From Acanthaster planci (Eukaryota; Echinodermata; Asteroidea; Valvatida; Acanthasteridae), in contig NW_019091535.1 in assembly GCF_001949145.1 (NCBI RefSeq), forward strand, positions 166,048 through 180,330: a stretch of 14,283 bases of DNA, read 5' to 3'. Shown one piece after another: positions 1 through 7,913 of this stretch (position 1 is its first letter; every line of letters starts with the position of its first letter). Made by a program: the position numbers and the translations under genes. A model generated the notes under the pieces. The model saw only the letters and a list, made by a program, of their open reading frames with translations, did not search any database and was not told where the DNA came from.

Positions 1-322
1 ATTTTTTTTATGTGGGTAATTCTAGAAAACAGGGGTCCAAAAGTGTGAGATTTTCGTGTCCCCATCACACCTGACCTTAGTTATTTGACATGGAAATATC
101 CCTAGAATTGGTTTCTATTACTCTTTAATTGGTAGGTAATTTGCATTAATTCACCACTCTTGGAAATTGGAAAATGTGTTCTGAACGTACAAAATTATAT
201 TTCACGATTGTAGAAATTCTATTCTGATTTCATTTGAAAAAAAAAACTGTAACAATACTTTCAATACATGTATATAGTTGAAGCTACTGGCAGCAAATTA
301 ACTTTGAGACCGTTTGACCTCA
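1..322. other. Non-coding AT-rich flank
   Basis: No supported gene here. The stretch is AT-rich with one run of ten A residues near 237-246 and no splice-flanked open frame that I could find. It precedes the first ATG of the BEN-like pseudogene, so it may be its promoter, an upstream intron or simply flanking DNA. Confidence 0.5.
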
Positions 323-1099
323 ATGCGGAAAATGAGTAAAATGATTTTTCTAATTTCATCTGGGATGAACAACTATGAAGGTGACCACTCGGACGATGAT
401 GTTGCGCTGGCTGGATTGAGAAGGCAGATGCTGTCGACCCATCAAGACAAGGTCAAGGATATGCTCCGGGGAATGAGTCACCAGGATCAAACCCTGGAAC
501 TCATCCTCGATATCCTTGGGGATATCCAGTCCAGAATGATGGCGATGCAAGAGAGGCAAGAACGGATGGAGCAAAACCAAAATGTCTCAGAGAGCTGATG
601 AAGGTGCTCCTCCTCAAGGAAAACGGTGGTAAAGCTGCTAACGCACGTGAAGACGAGACTCCACGAGCTGATCGGCACCAGCCCGTCGCAGAAAATCAGC
701 CTCGGGCGTTGTTTCAGACACCTGGCAATGCAGCAACCCGTACACCTCTTCGTGCTACGCTCCCCAGTCTCCTGTCAGTGGCACAGCTCCTCAAGTGGGC
801 CAGGGTCCCGAGAATCACCCAGCACCATCCTGTAAAACACCGTCGTGTACCTTGACCCCCTCCATCATGAGCGGTCCTGACGACGGCACATATCTTCTTG
901 GAGGAAACGAGGCCATGAAGCATTCGGTTGACGACTACAAAGCCATTTTGAAAGAGGTACAGCAGAGGAAATCATCAACAGACAACGAAAAAGGAAGACT
1001 CTTACATGTATGTGTGAACATCCTGAACAAGAGATCCCGAAGAACGAACTGGCCACCATGAATGTGACAGGCAACTCTTTGGGAGCAAAACCGCGTTTA
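323..1099 (+). pseudogene. BEN-domain-like protein, frameshifted and 3'-truncated
   Basis: BEN domains bind DNA or proteins in animal chromatin factors and in some DNA viruses. Three pieces in different frames line up as one broken gene. The first (from the ATG at 323 to the stop at 596-598) is acidic, then amphipathic with a coiled-coil look ending in ...AMQERQERMEQNQN. The second (about 600-850) is a low-complexity linker rich in P, T, A and Q, readable in frame 1 and then frame 0. The third (about 860-1099) has the segment RLLHVCVNILNK and, after a one-base frame change near 1030, IPKNELATMNVTG and then KPRL. The ordering of a leucine-rich helix, then ELA-S/T-NV-x-G, then KP-L is what I know of the BEN fold. 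The expected Asp and remaining helices after KPRL are missing. I infer a BEN gene or retrocopy cut by the next element. The assignment rests on a short motif, and an unrelated coiled-coil gene is possible. Confidence 0.5.
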
Positions 1100-1309
1100 T
1101 ATGTTAGATTTTTTAAACAACAAATTCGACAGGAGCATGCGAGTCAGCAGACTTTTGTAAATGTGGATGAAGCGTTACGAGCTTACAGCGAATTGACCGG
1201 TAAAAATATAATGCCGTTGCCGCCAGAACCTAGATTATCCGATTTTTACGCGCCTTCCGAGGATAAAAAATTCAGGAATTTATATGGATTATATCCGGGA
1301 CGGCTTTAG
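1100..1309 (+). pseudogene. Unidentified coding fragment fused in frame to the BEN remnant
   Basis: The open frame runs on without a stop for 69 codons after the BEN-like match ends, and closes with TAG at 1307-1309, just before the tandem repeat. It includes YVRFFKQQIRQEHA, a short helical segment (VDEALRAYSELTG) and a Pro-rich LPPEPRL. It does not look like the second half of a BEN domain. Its base composition is closer to the virus-like block that follows than to the GC-richer BEN part. I infer that it belongs to the inserted element, but I recognise no family, and it could be a chance open frame. Confidence 0.35.
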
Positions 1310-1315
1310 TCGGTT

Positions 1316-1459
1316 TCTTAGCTTATCAATTTGCGTAACTTTATTTTAAAATCTTAGCTTGTCGATTTGCTTAACTTTGTTTTAAAATCTTAGCTTATCG
1401 ATTTGTGTAACTTTATTTTAAAATCTTAGCTTATGGATTTGCTTAACTTTATTTTAAAA
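1316..1459. repeat. Four-copy 36-bp tandem repeat
   Basis: Four head-to-tail units of exactly 36 bp lie at 1316-1351, 1352-1387, 1388-1423 and 1424-1459. Each starts TCTTAGCTT and ends ACTTTRTTTTAAAA, with a few substitutions between copies. There are no spacers. Every frame on both strands has a stop within the unit, so it is non-coding although 36 is a multiple of three. It lies between the unidentified fragment and the integrase tail. Confidence 0.93.
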
Positions 1460-1460
1460 T

Positions 1461-1817
1461 CGAGCGAGAATTTTCAAAAAGCCGTCAAATTAGACCAAGT
1501 GAAACAAACACCTAGTGCACCACAAAGAGCGAGTGAAGCGAGCCAAAAAAAACCCGCATCCATCTAGCGTGGTCATTCGGTATTTATATTACCCAGGTGA
1601 ACAAGAGGGTGGAACCGTCAAAAGGGCAACAGATCTGGTCTGGTCAGTGGACGTTTATCAAAGTGAAAAACGCATGAGTCAATTTAAACGAGTAAATGGC
1701 AGGCGGATAAAAACGGGCCCCACTTTATATTATTTATGAAATGGGCCAAATAGGAGTTTCGTTAAAGAAGAGCTTCAAGTGGTACCTGAAGACACCGAAT
1801 TACCGCCTGAGTTTTAA
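1461..1817 (+). pseudogene. C-terminal tail of a Polinton/adintovirus-type integrase (broken)
   Basis: The best open piece starts after a TGA at 1500-1502. In this frame the segments RYLYYPGE, KRATDLVWSV and LYYL are followed by a TGA at 1737-1739. The same frame then continues NGPNRSFVKEEL and VVPEDTELPP to TAA at 1815-1817. This order (RATD-x-x-WS, LYYL-x-GP-R-FV-x-EEL, then a ...TELPP tail) fits my recollection of the part downstream of the rve catalytic core in integrases carried beside family B polymerases in animal Polinton-like elements. Such integrases insert the element into host DNA. The catalytic core with its D,D-35-E residues is absent, so the copy is 5'-truncated as well as broken by TAG 1491-1493 and two TGA codons. 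Its last 56 bp overlap the converging polymerase frame. The assignment is a pattern judgement without alignment. Confidence 0.5.
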
Positions 1818-2384
1818 CTGCGCAAAAACTGAGTTGAGGGCTTTCTTTTTGTCGGTTTAAAATTTGAGTTGTACAAGGCTTAACAGATAGCTTAGCTCGC
1901 TCGAGGTCAGTTGCTTTAAATCCTCTAATCCTCGATTGACAATGTCCATAAGGCAATGTATCTATCCCATTCGGCAATATATAACGCTTAGTACCTAATG
2001 GTGACAGACTTAATTTATTTTGCGTGATGGTGTACATTCGATGTTTGTCTGATCTAAAGAATTGCCGTTCATTGAAATGCTGCTTCTGTTCAAATAGGCA
2101 GCTTTTATACATATCGTGCGATAGGTGTTTTTGAGTTACTACCTTTGTCATGCATTTCGCGTTCTTTCAATTTTGATCGGTAGTTAAGATCGAATACATT
2201 TTTGGGCGTATGCAAACGACTTCTGAAATTGTTTGACCACCAAATTCGTCTTTCATCTTGCCTATGACTTTTTAATTTTTGAATCCTAAAGTTGATGATC
2301 GGGCGGGTAATTGCTAAAGTCAAATAGTGTACGCTTTTTACTCAAGTAGCCGTTTAAATCGTCGGTTTGAATCTGAACGAGTAA

Positions 2385-2402
2385 ATTGTCTGTGTCAGTA
2401 TA
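2385..2402 (-). other. Polymerase motif C (YTDTDN)
   Basis: On the minus strand the codons read Y-T-D-T-D-N. This is the family B polymerase palm motif that supplies catalytic Asp residues, usually D-T-D-S in this group, so the last residue is a variant. It directly follows an in-frame TGA at 2430-2432. Its partner, motif A, is not in the window. Confidence 0.88.
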
Positions 2403-2795
2403 AACTAAATTTACTAAATCACCAAAATTTCAGTCTTTGTAATAGAAATCGTACATTAAAGTTTTGGATTGGTCGAACACACGCCGCAATAAATAGGCTT
2501 GTTTAAAACCCGATTGGGGAGGGAGTTGCGATTCTTCAAATTTATTAAATGAGTCTATATATTCGTAAGGGTAAATTCCCTTTTCTAAAAGCATGTCGGA
2601 GTTATTTGGAAACCTTTCGCAAAGTAAGTTAAAATCATCGGGTGAAAAGTTTTTAACCAACAGATCTAGCGAAGCTGCCATAAAATGAAAGGAGTCTAAG
2701 AACCTGAGTTGGCCAAAGGAAAATGAAATGTAGTTCTTGGTATTTTTAGCAATTAATTTTATTTCTTCCCCGTTAAACTCGTGAGCGCCTTGCAT

Positions 2796-2828
2796 AAATA
2801 AGTGCACGTCGTATTTCTCCAAGTTGTG
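2796..2828 (-). other. Exonuclease motif II-like segment (HNLEKYDVHLF)
   Basis: HN-L-x-x-YD-x-HLF is the typical second proofreading-exonuclease motif in Polinton-type polymerases, with Asn and Asp as the likely metal-site residues. It is intact and in the same frame as the endonuclease-like domain just upstream in the protein. Confidence 0.78.
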
Positions 2829-2870
2829 TAAAATCACTGGAATGGGCGTTTGATTCGGGACGACTTTTAA

Positions 2871-3119
2871 CTTGAGATTACAACTAGAGTGCGCGGGGCT
2901 TCGGAACTTACCTGTCACATGACAGTGATCTCTGACCTTTCTAAACTTGTTAATAGGCTTTGTACACGTCACACAAAGCAATTCCCTGAACCCAGCTTCG
3001 TTTGCGGAACTGAAGGCAGTTTTTTCGTTCTTTGTTTTTGGTTCATTTGGAATTGGGCACTGACACTGAAATTCTTTTGTCTTGTCGATAAGCTTTTCAC
3101 AGATCCAACAGCGGTTACA
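2871..3119 (-). other. Endonuclease-VII-like Cys/His domain inside the polymerase
   Basis: About 83 codons hold CNRCWIC, then LCVTC, then RDHCHVTGKFR and AHSSCN. The DHCH-x-TG-x-x-R-x-x-AH-x-x-CN run is the signature of the recombination endonuclease VII family (ββα-Me fold with a zinc site of paired CxxC motifs). It sits between exonuclease motif I (3368-3382) and motif II (2796-2828), and reads through without a stop or shift. Confidence 0.75.
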
Positions 3120-3367
3120 ATTTTCGTAGATTTTTTGTAACTCGTCAGACCAATTAATTGGCTTGGGATCTGCGAATGTTTCGTTGATTTTTTTTACTTC
3201 ACTGGAAAGCGATTGCACAAAAGTAATTGCTGCGTCTGTGCCTCTGTAAGTCTCTCGTGAAGTACAAACCCTGTCACACCTAAAGAGTGCGTAAGACTAG
3301 CCACAAGGCTTGTGAATCTGGGTTTTAATCACGTTTGTACCGTTGGCGGTAATTTTTCTAAAACAAA

Positions 3368-3382
3368 CTCAAAATCTGCGTA
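3368..3382 (-). other. Exonuclease motif I (YADFE)
   Basis: The minus-strand codons read Y-A-D-F-E, preceded by PFVI. The D-x-E pair binds the metal of the 3'-5' proofreading exonuclease of family B polymerases. The frame is broken about 35 bp further on, near 3331. Confidence 0.85.
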
Positions 3383-4741
3383 AATGACAAAAGGTGCCTC
3401 TTCTTTGTTCTTATAGTTTTCAAATTGTAAAATGTTTTTGCCTTCAGTGGGTTTACACGCTGGTGCGTCAATTCCTTGGCAATCCTCTTGATGACGGGTG
3501 AGTCATTTTTCAGTTTGAAAATGTGACAGGCATTTGAAATACAAATATTTCTTAATGAGCGTGTTTATCAATGTTACCTGTCAAATGCGAGAAATTCTTA
3601 ATCCAACAATAATGACTCGTTTCGCCTTTGGTAAAATAGAGGAAATTAATCGGTTCATCTAAGCGCTTCGTTTTATAAAGAATGTAAAGACCGTCTTTTT
3701 TGTCGAAACCAAACACGTTGATTGCTAAATTATTTTGTGATTCGATACGTGGACTTTGTGAGATGGGTGTCGGAAAGCTTACATTTGCAAAATTTAAACC
3801 ATCTGCTTCTGTGTAAGTCGAGGTTCTATCCGCGTTTATATATTTCGGATTAATTTCCAACTGACGCTTGACATTGTCTGAATATTATTTTAAAGCAGAT
3901 CTCAACGCCCAACGTATGCACTCTCCTGGTAATCTTTATTTTGGACGTTAATTATTGCTGTTTTAGCTGCCAAATATTTAGATAGTGGAATATAAGTCAC
4001 GCCGACTGGGTTATATTTCACCACGTTAATAAAGAAAGCTGTTACTTTATCAAAGACCCAACCCGAGCCTCTCTGCTCGTGAGCTTCCACGTCTTCTTTA
4101 TGTTGGGTTATCTGTTCATCCAATGCTTCTTTAATTTCCTTTTTAGAAAAGACTGCATTATTTTGGCTCGTAAATGTGAAAACGCCGATTTTAGTTTCAG
4201 CTCCTGGCTTTTCCATCTTAAACTGAATTTTAATGGCCATTTGTAATTTTAACGAGCCGATTTCCTTAAACTCGGTGAGTGCCCTGTCTTCGATATACTT
4301 TCTGTAAAAATAAAAAATATGAACTAGGTCATCTCCATAAAACTTCGGTATCAGCTCCCAATTTCTGTAATTGTCTCTGAAGCGTCGAATTCTTCTGATG
4401 TCCACTTCAGTAATCACTTGTGGGTTAATATACGCTTTAATTGCGGTGATCAAGTCCTTTCGCAATATTTTTCCTTTTGCGCCCGTGGCCGTAAATTCTA
4501 TGTCGTTATCTTGAGCTATTTTTAAAAGCTGGTGGTATGACTGGCAAGTGAGATTTTTAAATTGTCGTTGACTCTCTTTAATCGCTTTTACGAGTTCCGA
4601 CTTTGAGTGACTTTTTTTAGCGGGCGCCGGTAATGAGACGTTATATTGTTTAGCAAAGTCCGCTAGAAACGATTTTTTCAAACGCCTAAAACCTGATAAA
4701 ACAGGTTGGTATTGCGGCCTAGTTTCTTTATCCATGCCTAT

Positions 4742-4750
4742 TTTATATAA
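4742..4750 (-). promoter_or_regulatory. Possible TATA box of the polymerase gene
   Basis: The minus strand reads TTTATATAAAA immediately upstream of the polymerase ATG at 4733-4735. The spacing of roughly 10 bp would leave almost no leader, and AT-rich sequence is common here, so this is only a candidate. Confidence 0.2.
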
Positions 4751-4795
4751 AGGTTCTTTATTTTAATCTCAAATTTACTTGAGCAGAGTAACCAT

Positions 4796-5101
4796 AGTAG
4801 TAGGGACCTGCCACGTTGCGAGCCAGGCGGGTCCTTTACCCATCATCCCTTTTCGCGATAATCAGAAACTAAGTCACGGCAAAATTGGAACCTACATGTA
4901 TATTTCATAAGAGCGAGATGGGGTTTCAGATGTTTTCAGATTGCCGAGGGTAAAATGGCTTTATGAAATTTTAAAAAGTGAGTCGCAGGTGTTTTGAGGT
5001 GTTTCAATTTTGCCGTGGCTTAGTTTTGGTATTTTGGAGTAAACTGGGGGACGATGGGTAAAAGGGGGCACTTGGCTTGAAACCGGCAGGTCCCTACTAC
5101 T
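4796..5101. mobile_element. Fold-back MITE, 306 bp
   Basis: The ends are perfect 17-bp inverted repeats (4796-4812 starting AGTAGTAGGGACC, and 5085-5101 its complement). The inverted similarity continues inward: TTTACCCATC is matched near 5051-5061, AACTAAG..CACGGCAAAATTG near 4867-4887 is matched near 5009-5032, and ATTTCATAA at 4901-4909 pairs with TTATGAAAT at 4961-4969. The whole element can fold into one long imperfect hairpin. There is no coding capacity. A TA lies next to GTAGGGACC on both sides, which would fit a TA target site of the Tc1/mariner kind, but the palindrome extends through it, so this cannot be decided. It lies just beyond the 5' end of the polymerase pseudogene. Confidence 0.85.
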
Positions 5102-6704
5102 GGCCAACCTCTCCCTGAGAGTGGCACCAGGTGGCATTGTTTCTGTCCAATTTTTTATCTGTTTTCTATGGGCGTGTATACAGTATAGTGCAATCATGAG
5201 TAGAACCTGTAAAAGATGGTGCAGTCTACTAATTTAAGTGAACATTTCTGGCCAGCCCATTAAAAGTGCCTCCAGTTTCTTTGAAAAAAAATTGTTGGGC
5301 CCCAAAAATGGTGGGATTGTGTAAATCGGTGCCAGGATCGACTCCCTGGATCTTTGAGCTTTCATAATAGAGCACAGTGGCCAAAAAAAAACAAGTATGG
5401 TTGAAAAATGTTCCTAAGTGCCCGAGAAAGTTGAGGGTTGCAATCAGACTTTGGAAAAATCCCTTTTCGGGGGTGATTTTGTTTTGTGGGAATAATTAAA
5501 AGTTTAATTGGTCAACCCATATTTTTTTTTTTTGAAAGATTAGGGTCTAAACATCATTCAATTTGTGTCTCAGAAACCTCAGAGATGCTGGTATGCATGT
5601 TATTGGTCCCTGAACAGTGCTCATTTTACATTGTTTTCAATGGGGCTTGATAGACTGGTACCCTAAAGCACTCATGAAGTACGCCCTCAGCCATGGCCGA
5701 GGGCGCATTAGGTTGGCTACTCATGTGATTAATCAACATTTTTGATAATTAAGTCGATGATGATGTAAATGAAAGTGCTTGAAATTAACTTTATTAATAT
5801 TTTCTCTTTTTGCTGATAAAATCTGAACAAAAGTGAATCTAGGACCGAGTCAATTGGATCCCCATGCTGATCGGGAGCGGGCCACTTGGCGAGAACGCCG
5901 GTTGTATACATGTAGGTCGTTCATTTGACTGGTAAAAAGACCTTTAGTTGTATTTAATTTTTCTTTGAGAAAAATTGAAAAAACTTAATTTTTGCAAGTT
6001 TATCTTATCGTAAGAGAAGCTTTTATTTGCAGCAGTGAAGCAGTTTCAGGAAGACAAAACGAATCATTTATAACGATATAAAACTCTTTCAATTATTATT
6101 ATTATTTTCGAAAGGGCCAAAGTAAATGACAACAATAAATGTCTAGGTGAATTATATATTAGGAACTTTATTTTTCTTTTATTTCTTTAATATTTATGGT
6201 AATTTGAGTGTAGTAATTGGTGTAAACTGGTGCTTGTATTTTCTGTTCATTTGTAATAAACTTGCTTAGTTTGCGAATCTCGTAAAATTGGCTTTTGGGG
6301 CTATCCCAGGCTAAGTTATACTCTGCTTTTTTAGTCTAAACCCATGAGGCGATTTTTTTATTAAAGGAAAATAATAACAATACAAATACTAATTTTGGAT
6401 GGCTGTTTGGTTGAAAAGGTACCATTGGACTTGGATATCAAGTCTTCAAATGTTTTGTTAATAATGATTTTTGGGGGGCAGTGGTGTGCACCTGGACGCA
6501 TCCGACTTCTAACCTTATTGGCCTCAATTAGTAATCTGTAAAGTGTGCATACATTAGGGGCCTACCGTGCTTGCTTGAATGACAACACATGTAGCCAGTC
6601 AAGGAAGTCGGGTGCGCAGTTTACCATGTTAAAATGTTTACAGTTTTTACCAGAAAAAATCTGTCACTTGTACATTACATTCTATTTTGCCAAATTCTAC
6701 CCAG
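5102..6704. other. Non-coding stretch before the host gene exons
   Basis: I see no convincing gene. The sequence is AT-rich with poly(A) and poly(T) runs, a (ATT)n stretch near 6095-6107, and a 24-bp palindrome at 5682-5705. A 60-codon minus-strand frame at 5729-5911 has a protein-like start but no splice or family support. The part next to 6704 ends with a splice acceptor (CTACCCAG), so at least its right end is probably an intron. Confidence 0.5.
5682..5705. repeat. 24-bp palindrome
   Basis: Arms CGCCCTC and GAGGGCG flank a central self-complementary GCCATGGC, with one mismatched A/C pair between the core and each arm. It is GC-rich in an AT-rich surrounding. It could be a dyad protein-binding site or a short hairpin. 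No terminator or gene end is evident next to it. Confidence 0.6.
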
Positions 6705-6845
6705 GCTATTGTACTAGTCCATTCCATCAACGAAGTGACCAACCAAACATGCCAAAATCACTACAATGATCCAGAAAACGGGGGCCGATCGACCGTCGGG
6801 TACGCCGTTCCCAGTGCACTCGTGTTTTATTCCTCCATGAGTGAA
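6705..6845 (+). CDS. Host gene internal exon A (unidentified protein)
   Basis: A 141-bp stop-free segment (47 codons, phase 0 at both ends) lies between an acceptor (TTCTACCCAG) and a consensus donor (GTAAGT at 6846). It encodes AIVLVHSINEV, a hydrophilic NHYNDPENGG and a more hydrophobic AVPSALVFYSSMSE. It is richer in GC than the flanks. The next exon, at 7914, also begins in phase 0, so the two can join. I do not recognise the protein. Exons further 5' are not visible in this window. Confidence 0.6.
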
Positions 6846-7101
6846 GTAAGTGTCCCTGGTTGTTCTCATTGTTATCTCAAGTATTGTGGGCTTTCTTTTA
6901 AGAGTTTGTTCTTCCTTACAGTGATTGGAAAGAGTTCCACATACGGCCAATTTCCATTAAATTTTGGAAAATGGACAGGTTTGAAAGGGGTCACGGGGGT
7001 GACATTTATTTGTGAATTAAGGTTTCTAATTCTATGCTCATTGGTGTTGTCTGTACATGTACATGCATACGGAACTCTCGCCACATACATGCATGTATTA
7101 A

Positions 7102-7586
7102 AGAGCACCTCTAGCCATGCTCTAACTAAATAAAACATGTTTTCTTTGGTTTTTATCTTTTCAAATAAATATGGAAGCATCCAAATCAAATGCAGTGTCA
7201 TTTGTCTTCAGAGCTCAACTTTAAGAAGATTAAAAGGGTTTTTTTCTGTTCATGGCAAGATGCATATTCTGAATATGGATTGCGTCATTCAGGGAAAACA
7301 TGGAAAACGAGTGGAACCCTTGCCCTGTGTTCGTAGTGGATAAATCCTTGTGCGTGCCAAACAATGGCTACAAACAATGGCTGCATGCGTTGTTCCCCTC
7401 GTTTTCTCTGTTTTTTCTGAATGACGCAGTCTGCATTCAGATTTCGCATCTTGGCATGAACAGAAAAAAGCCCTTTCAAGCTTGTTATAGTTGAGCTCGG
7501 AAGACAAAGGAAACTGCGTTCGATTTGGATGCTTCCATATTGAACAGATAAAATCAGAGAAAACATGTTTTCTGTAGAGGTGCTCT
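7102..7586. mobile_element. TTAA-flanked fold-back element (piggyBac-type target site), 485 bp
   Basis: The element starts AGAGCACCTCTA and ends with its exact complement, TAGAGGTGCTCT. It is flanked on both sides by TTAA (7098-7101 and 7587-7590), the target-site duplication made by piggyBac-superfamily transposases. Its arms are long inverted repeats of about 200 bp. For example, ATGGAAGCATCCAAATC near 7171-7187 has its complement near 7524-7540, and TTTTTCTGTTCATG near 7240-7255 is matched near 7455-7470. It encodes no transposase. It lies in the intron between the exons at 6705 and 7914. The similar peptides readable on opposite strands in its two arms are a by-product of the inverted repeat. 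Confidence 0.85.
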
Positions 7587-7913
7587 TTAAATTGGTGCAC
7601 TTGTGCTTGCCGGTCACAGCAATAACATTCGTTCATTCATACACGTACTTAAACGCACTACACAATTGGAAATTACTACCCCCAATATATTTTGAATAGC
7701 CTTTGGATAATTGCTGAATATTTAATAATCATGAGTATGTAATGTTTCAAACTTTAACCGTAACTTCATGTGGAACATTTGGCACAGACTATTTCTGACA
7801 ACAAGCTTTCTTGTAGTGCAGTCCGTTAGACAGTCCAGAAATCTACATTATGGGTGTGCAGGAAACAAACTGACTGAGTAACTTGGTTTTGTGTTTTTTG
7901 CCAGCGACTGTAG

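Larger units (their letters stand above)
1762..4735 (-). pseudogene. Family B DNA polymerase (Polinton/adintovirus type), decayed
   Basis: This gene would have copied the genome of a virus-like element by protein-primed synthesis (DNA_pol_B_2 type). Reading down the minus strand from ATG 4733-4735 I see a Lys-rich N-terminal region that may be SAP/HeH-like, GSGWVFDKV and YIPLSKYLAAK near 3950-4060, WALRSAL near 3895, NVFGF and SHYCWIKNFS near 3590-3715, and a C2H2-like knuckle. Then come exonuclease motif I (YADFE), an endonuclease-VII-like insert, HNLEKYDVHLF, polymerase motif C (YTDTDN), IRPKMYS, NKLSLSP and LPYGH at 1942. Frame changes lie near 3920, 3553, 3331 and 2265. In-frame stops are at 3885-3887 (TAA), 3503-3505 (TGA), 3297-3299 (TAG), 2430-2432 (TGA), 2286-2288 (TAG) and 2167-2169 (TGA). 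Motifs A (DxxSLYP-like) and B are missing through an internal deletion near 2505. Family resemblance ends at LPYGH, and the frame stays open to 1762. It converges with the integrase tail. It is clearly non-functional. Confidence 0.88.

Noticed and set aside
1316-1459. CRISPR-like array of 36-bp repeats
   Set aside because: The units abut with no spacers and the setting is eukaryotic, so it is a simple tandem repeat.
2105-2323. Minus-strand 72-codon open frame inside the polymerase
   Set aside because: It is out of frame. The adjacent frame carries the polymerase segment VIGKMKDEF...IRPKMYS through the same bases, so this is a shadow.
1737-3505. TGA read as a sense codon (recoding or alternative genetic code)
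   Set aside because: TAG and TAA stops and at least four frameshifts also interrupt the polymerase, so decay explains the TGA codons better.
4741-5200. Polinton terminal inverted repeat at the polymerase side
   Set aside because: The only inverted repeat there closes on itself within 306 bp (a MITE) and has no partner near 1100, so it does not bound the virus-like block.
5335-5345. tRNA B-box-like GGATCGACTCC with flanking CCAGG/CCTGG
   Set aside because: No A box, acceptor stem or cloverleaf can be built around it, so a tRNA or tRNA-derived SINE is not supported.
5729-5911. Minus-strand 60-codon open frame with a protein-like start
   Set aside because: No splice borders, family motif or neighbour support, and its second half is low-complexity AT-rich sequence.
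7137-7636. Similar peptides on the plus strand (7137-7343) and minus strand (7285-7617) suggesting a duplicated gene
   Set aside because: They come from the two arms of the TTAA-flanked inverted repeat and carry no domain.
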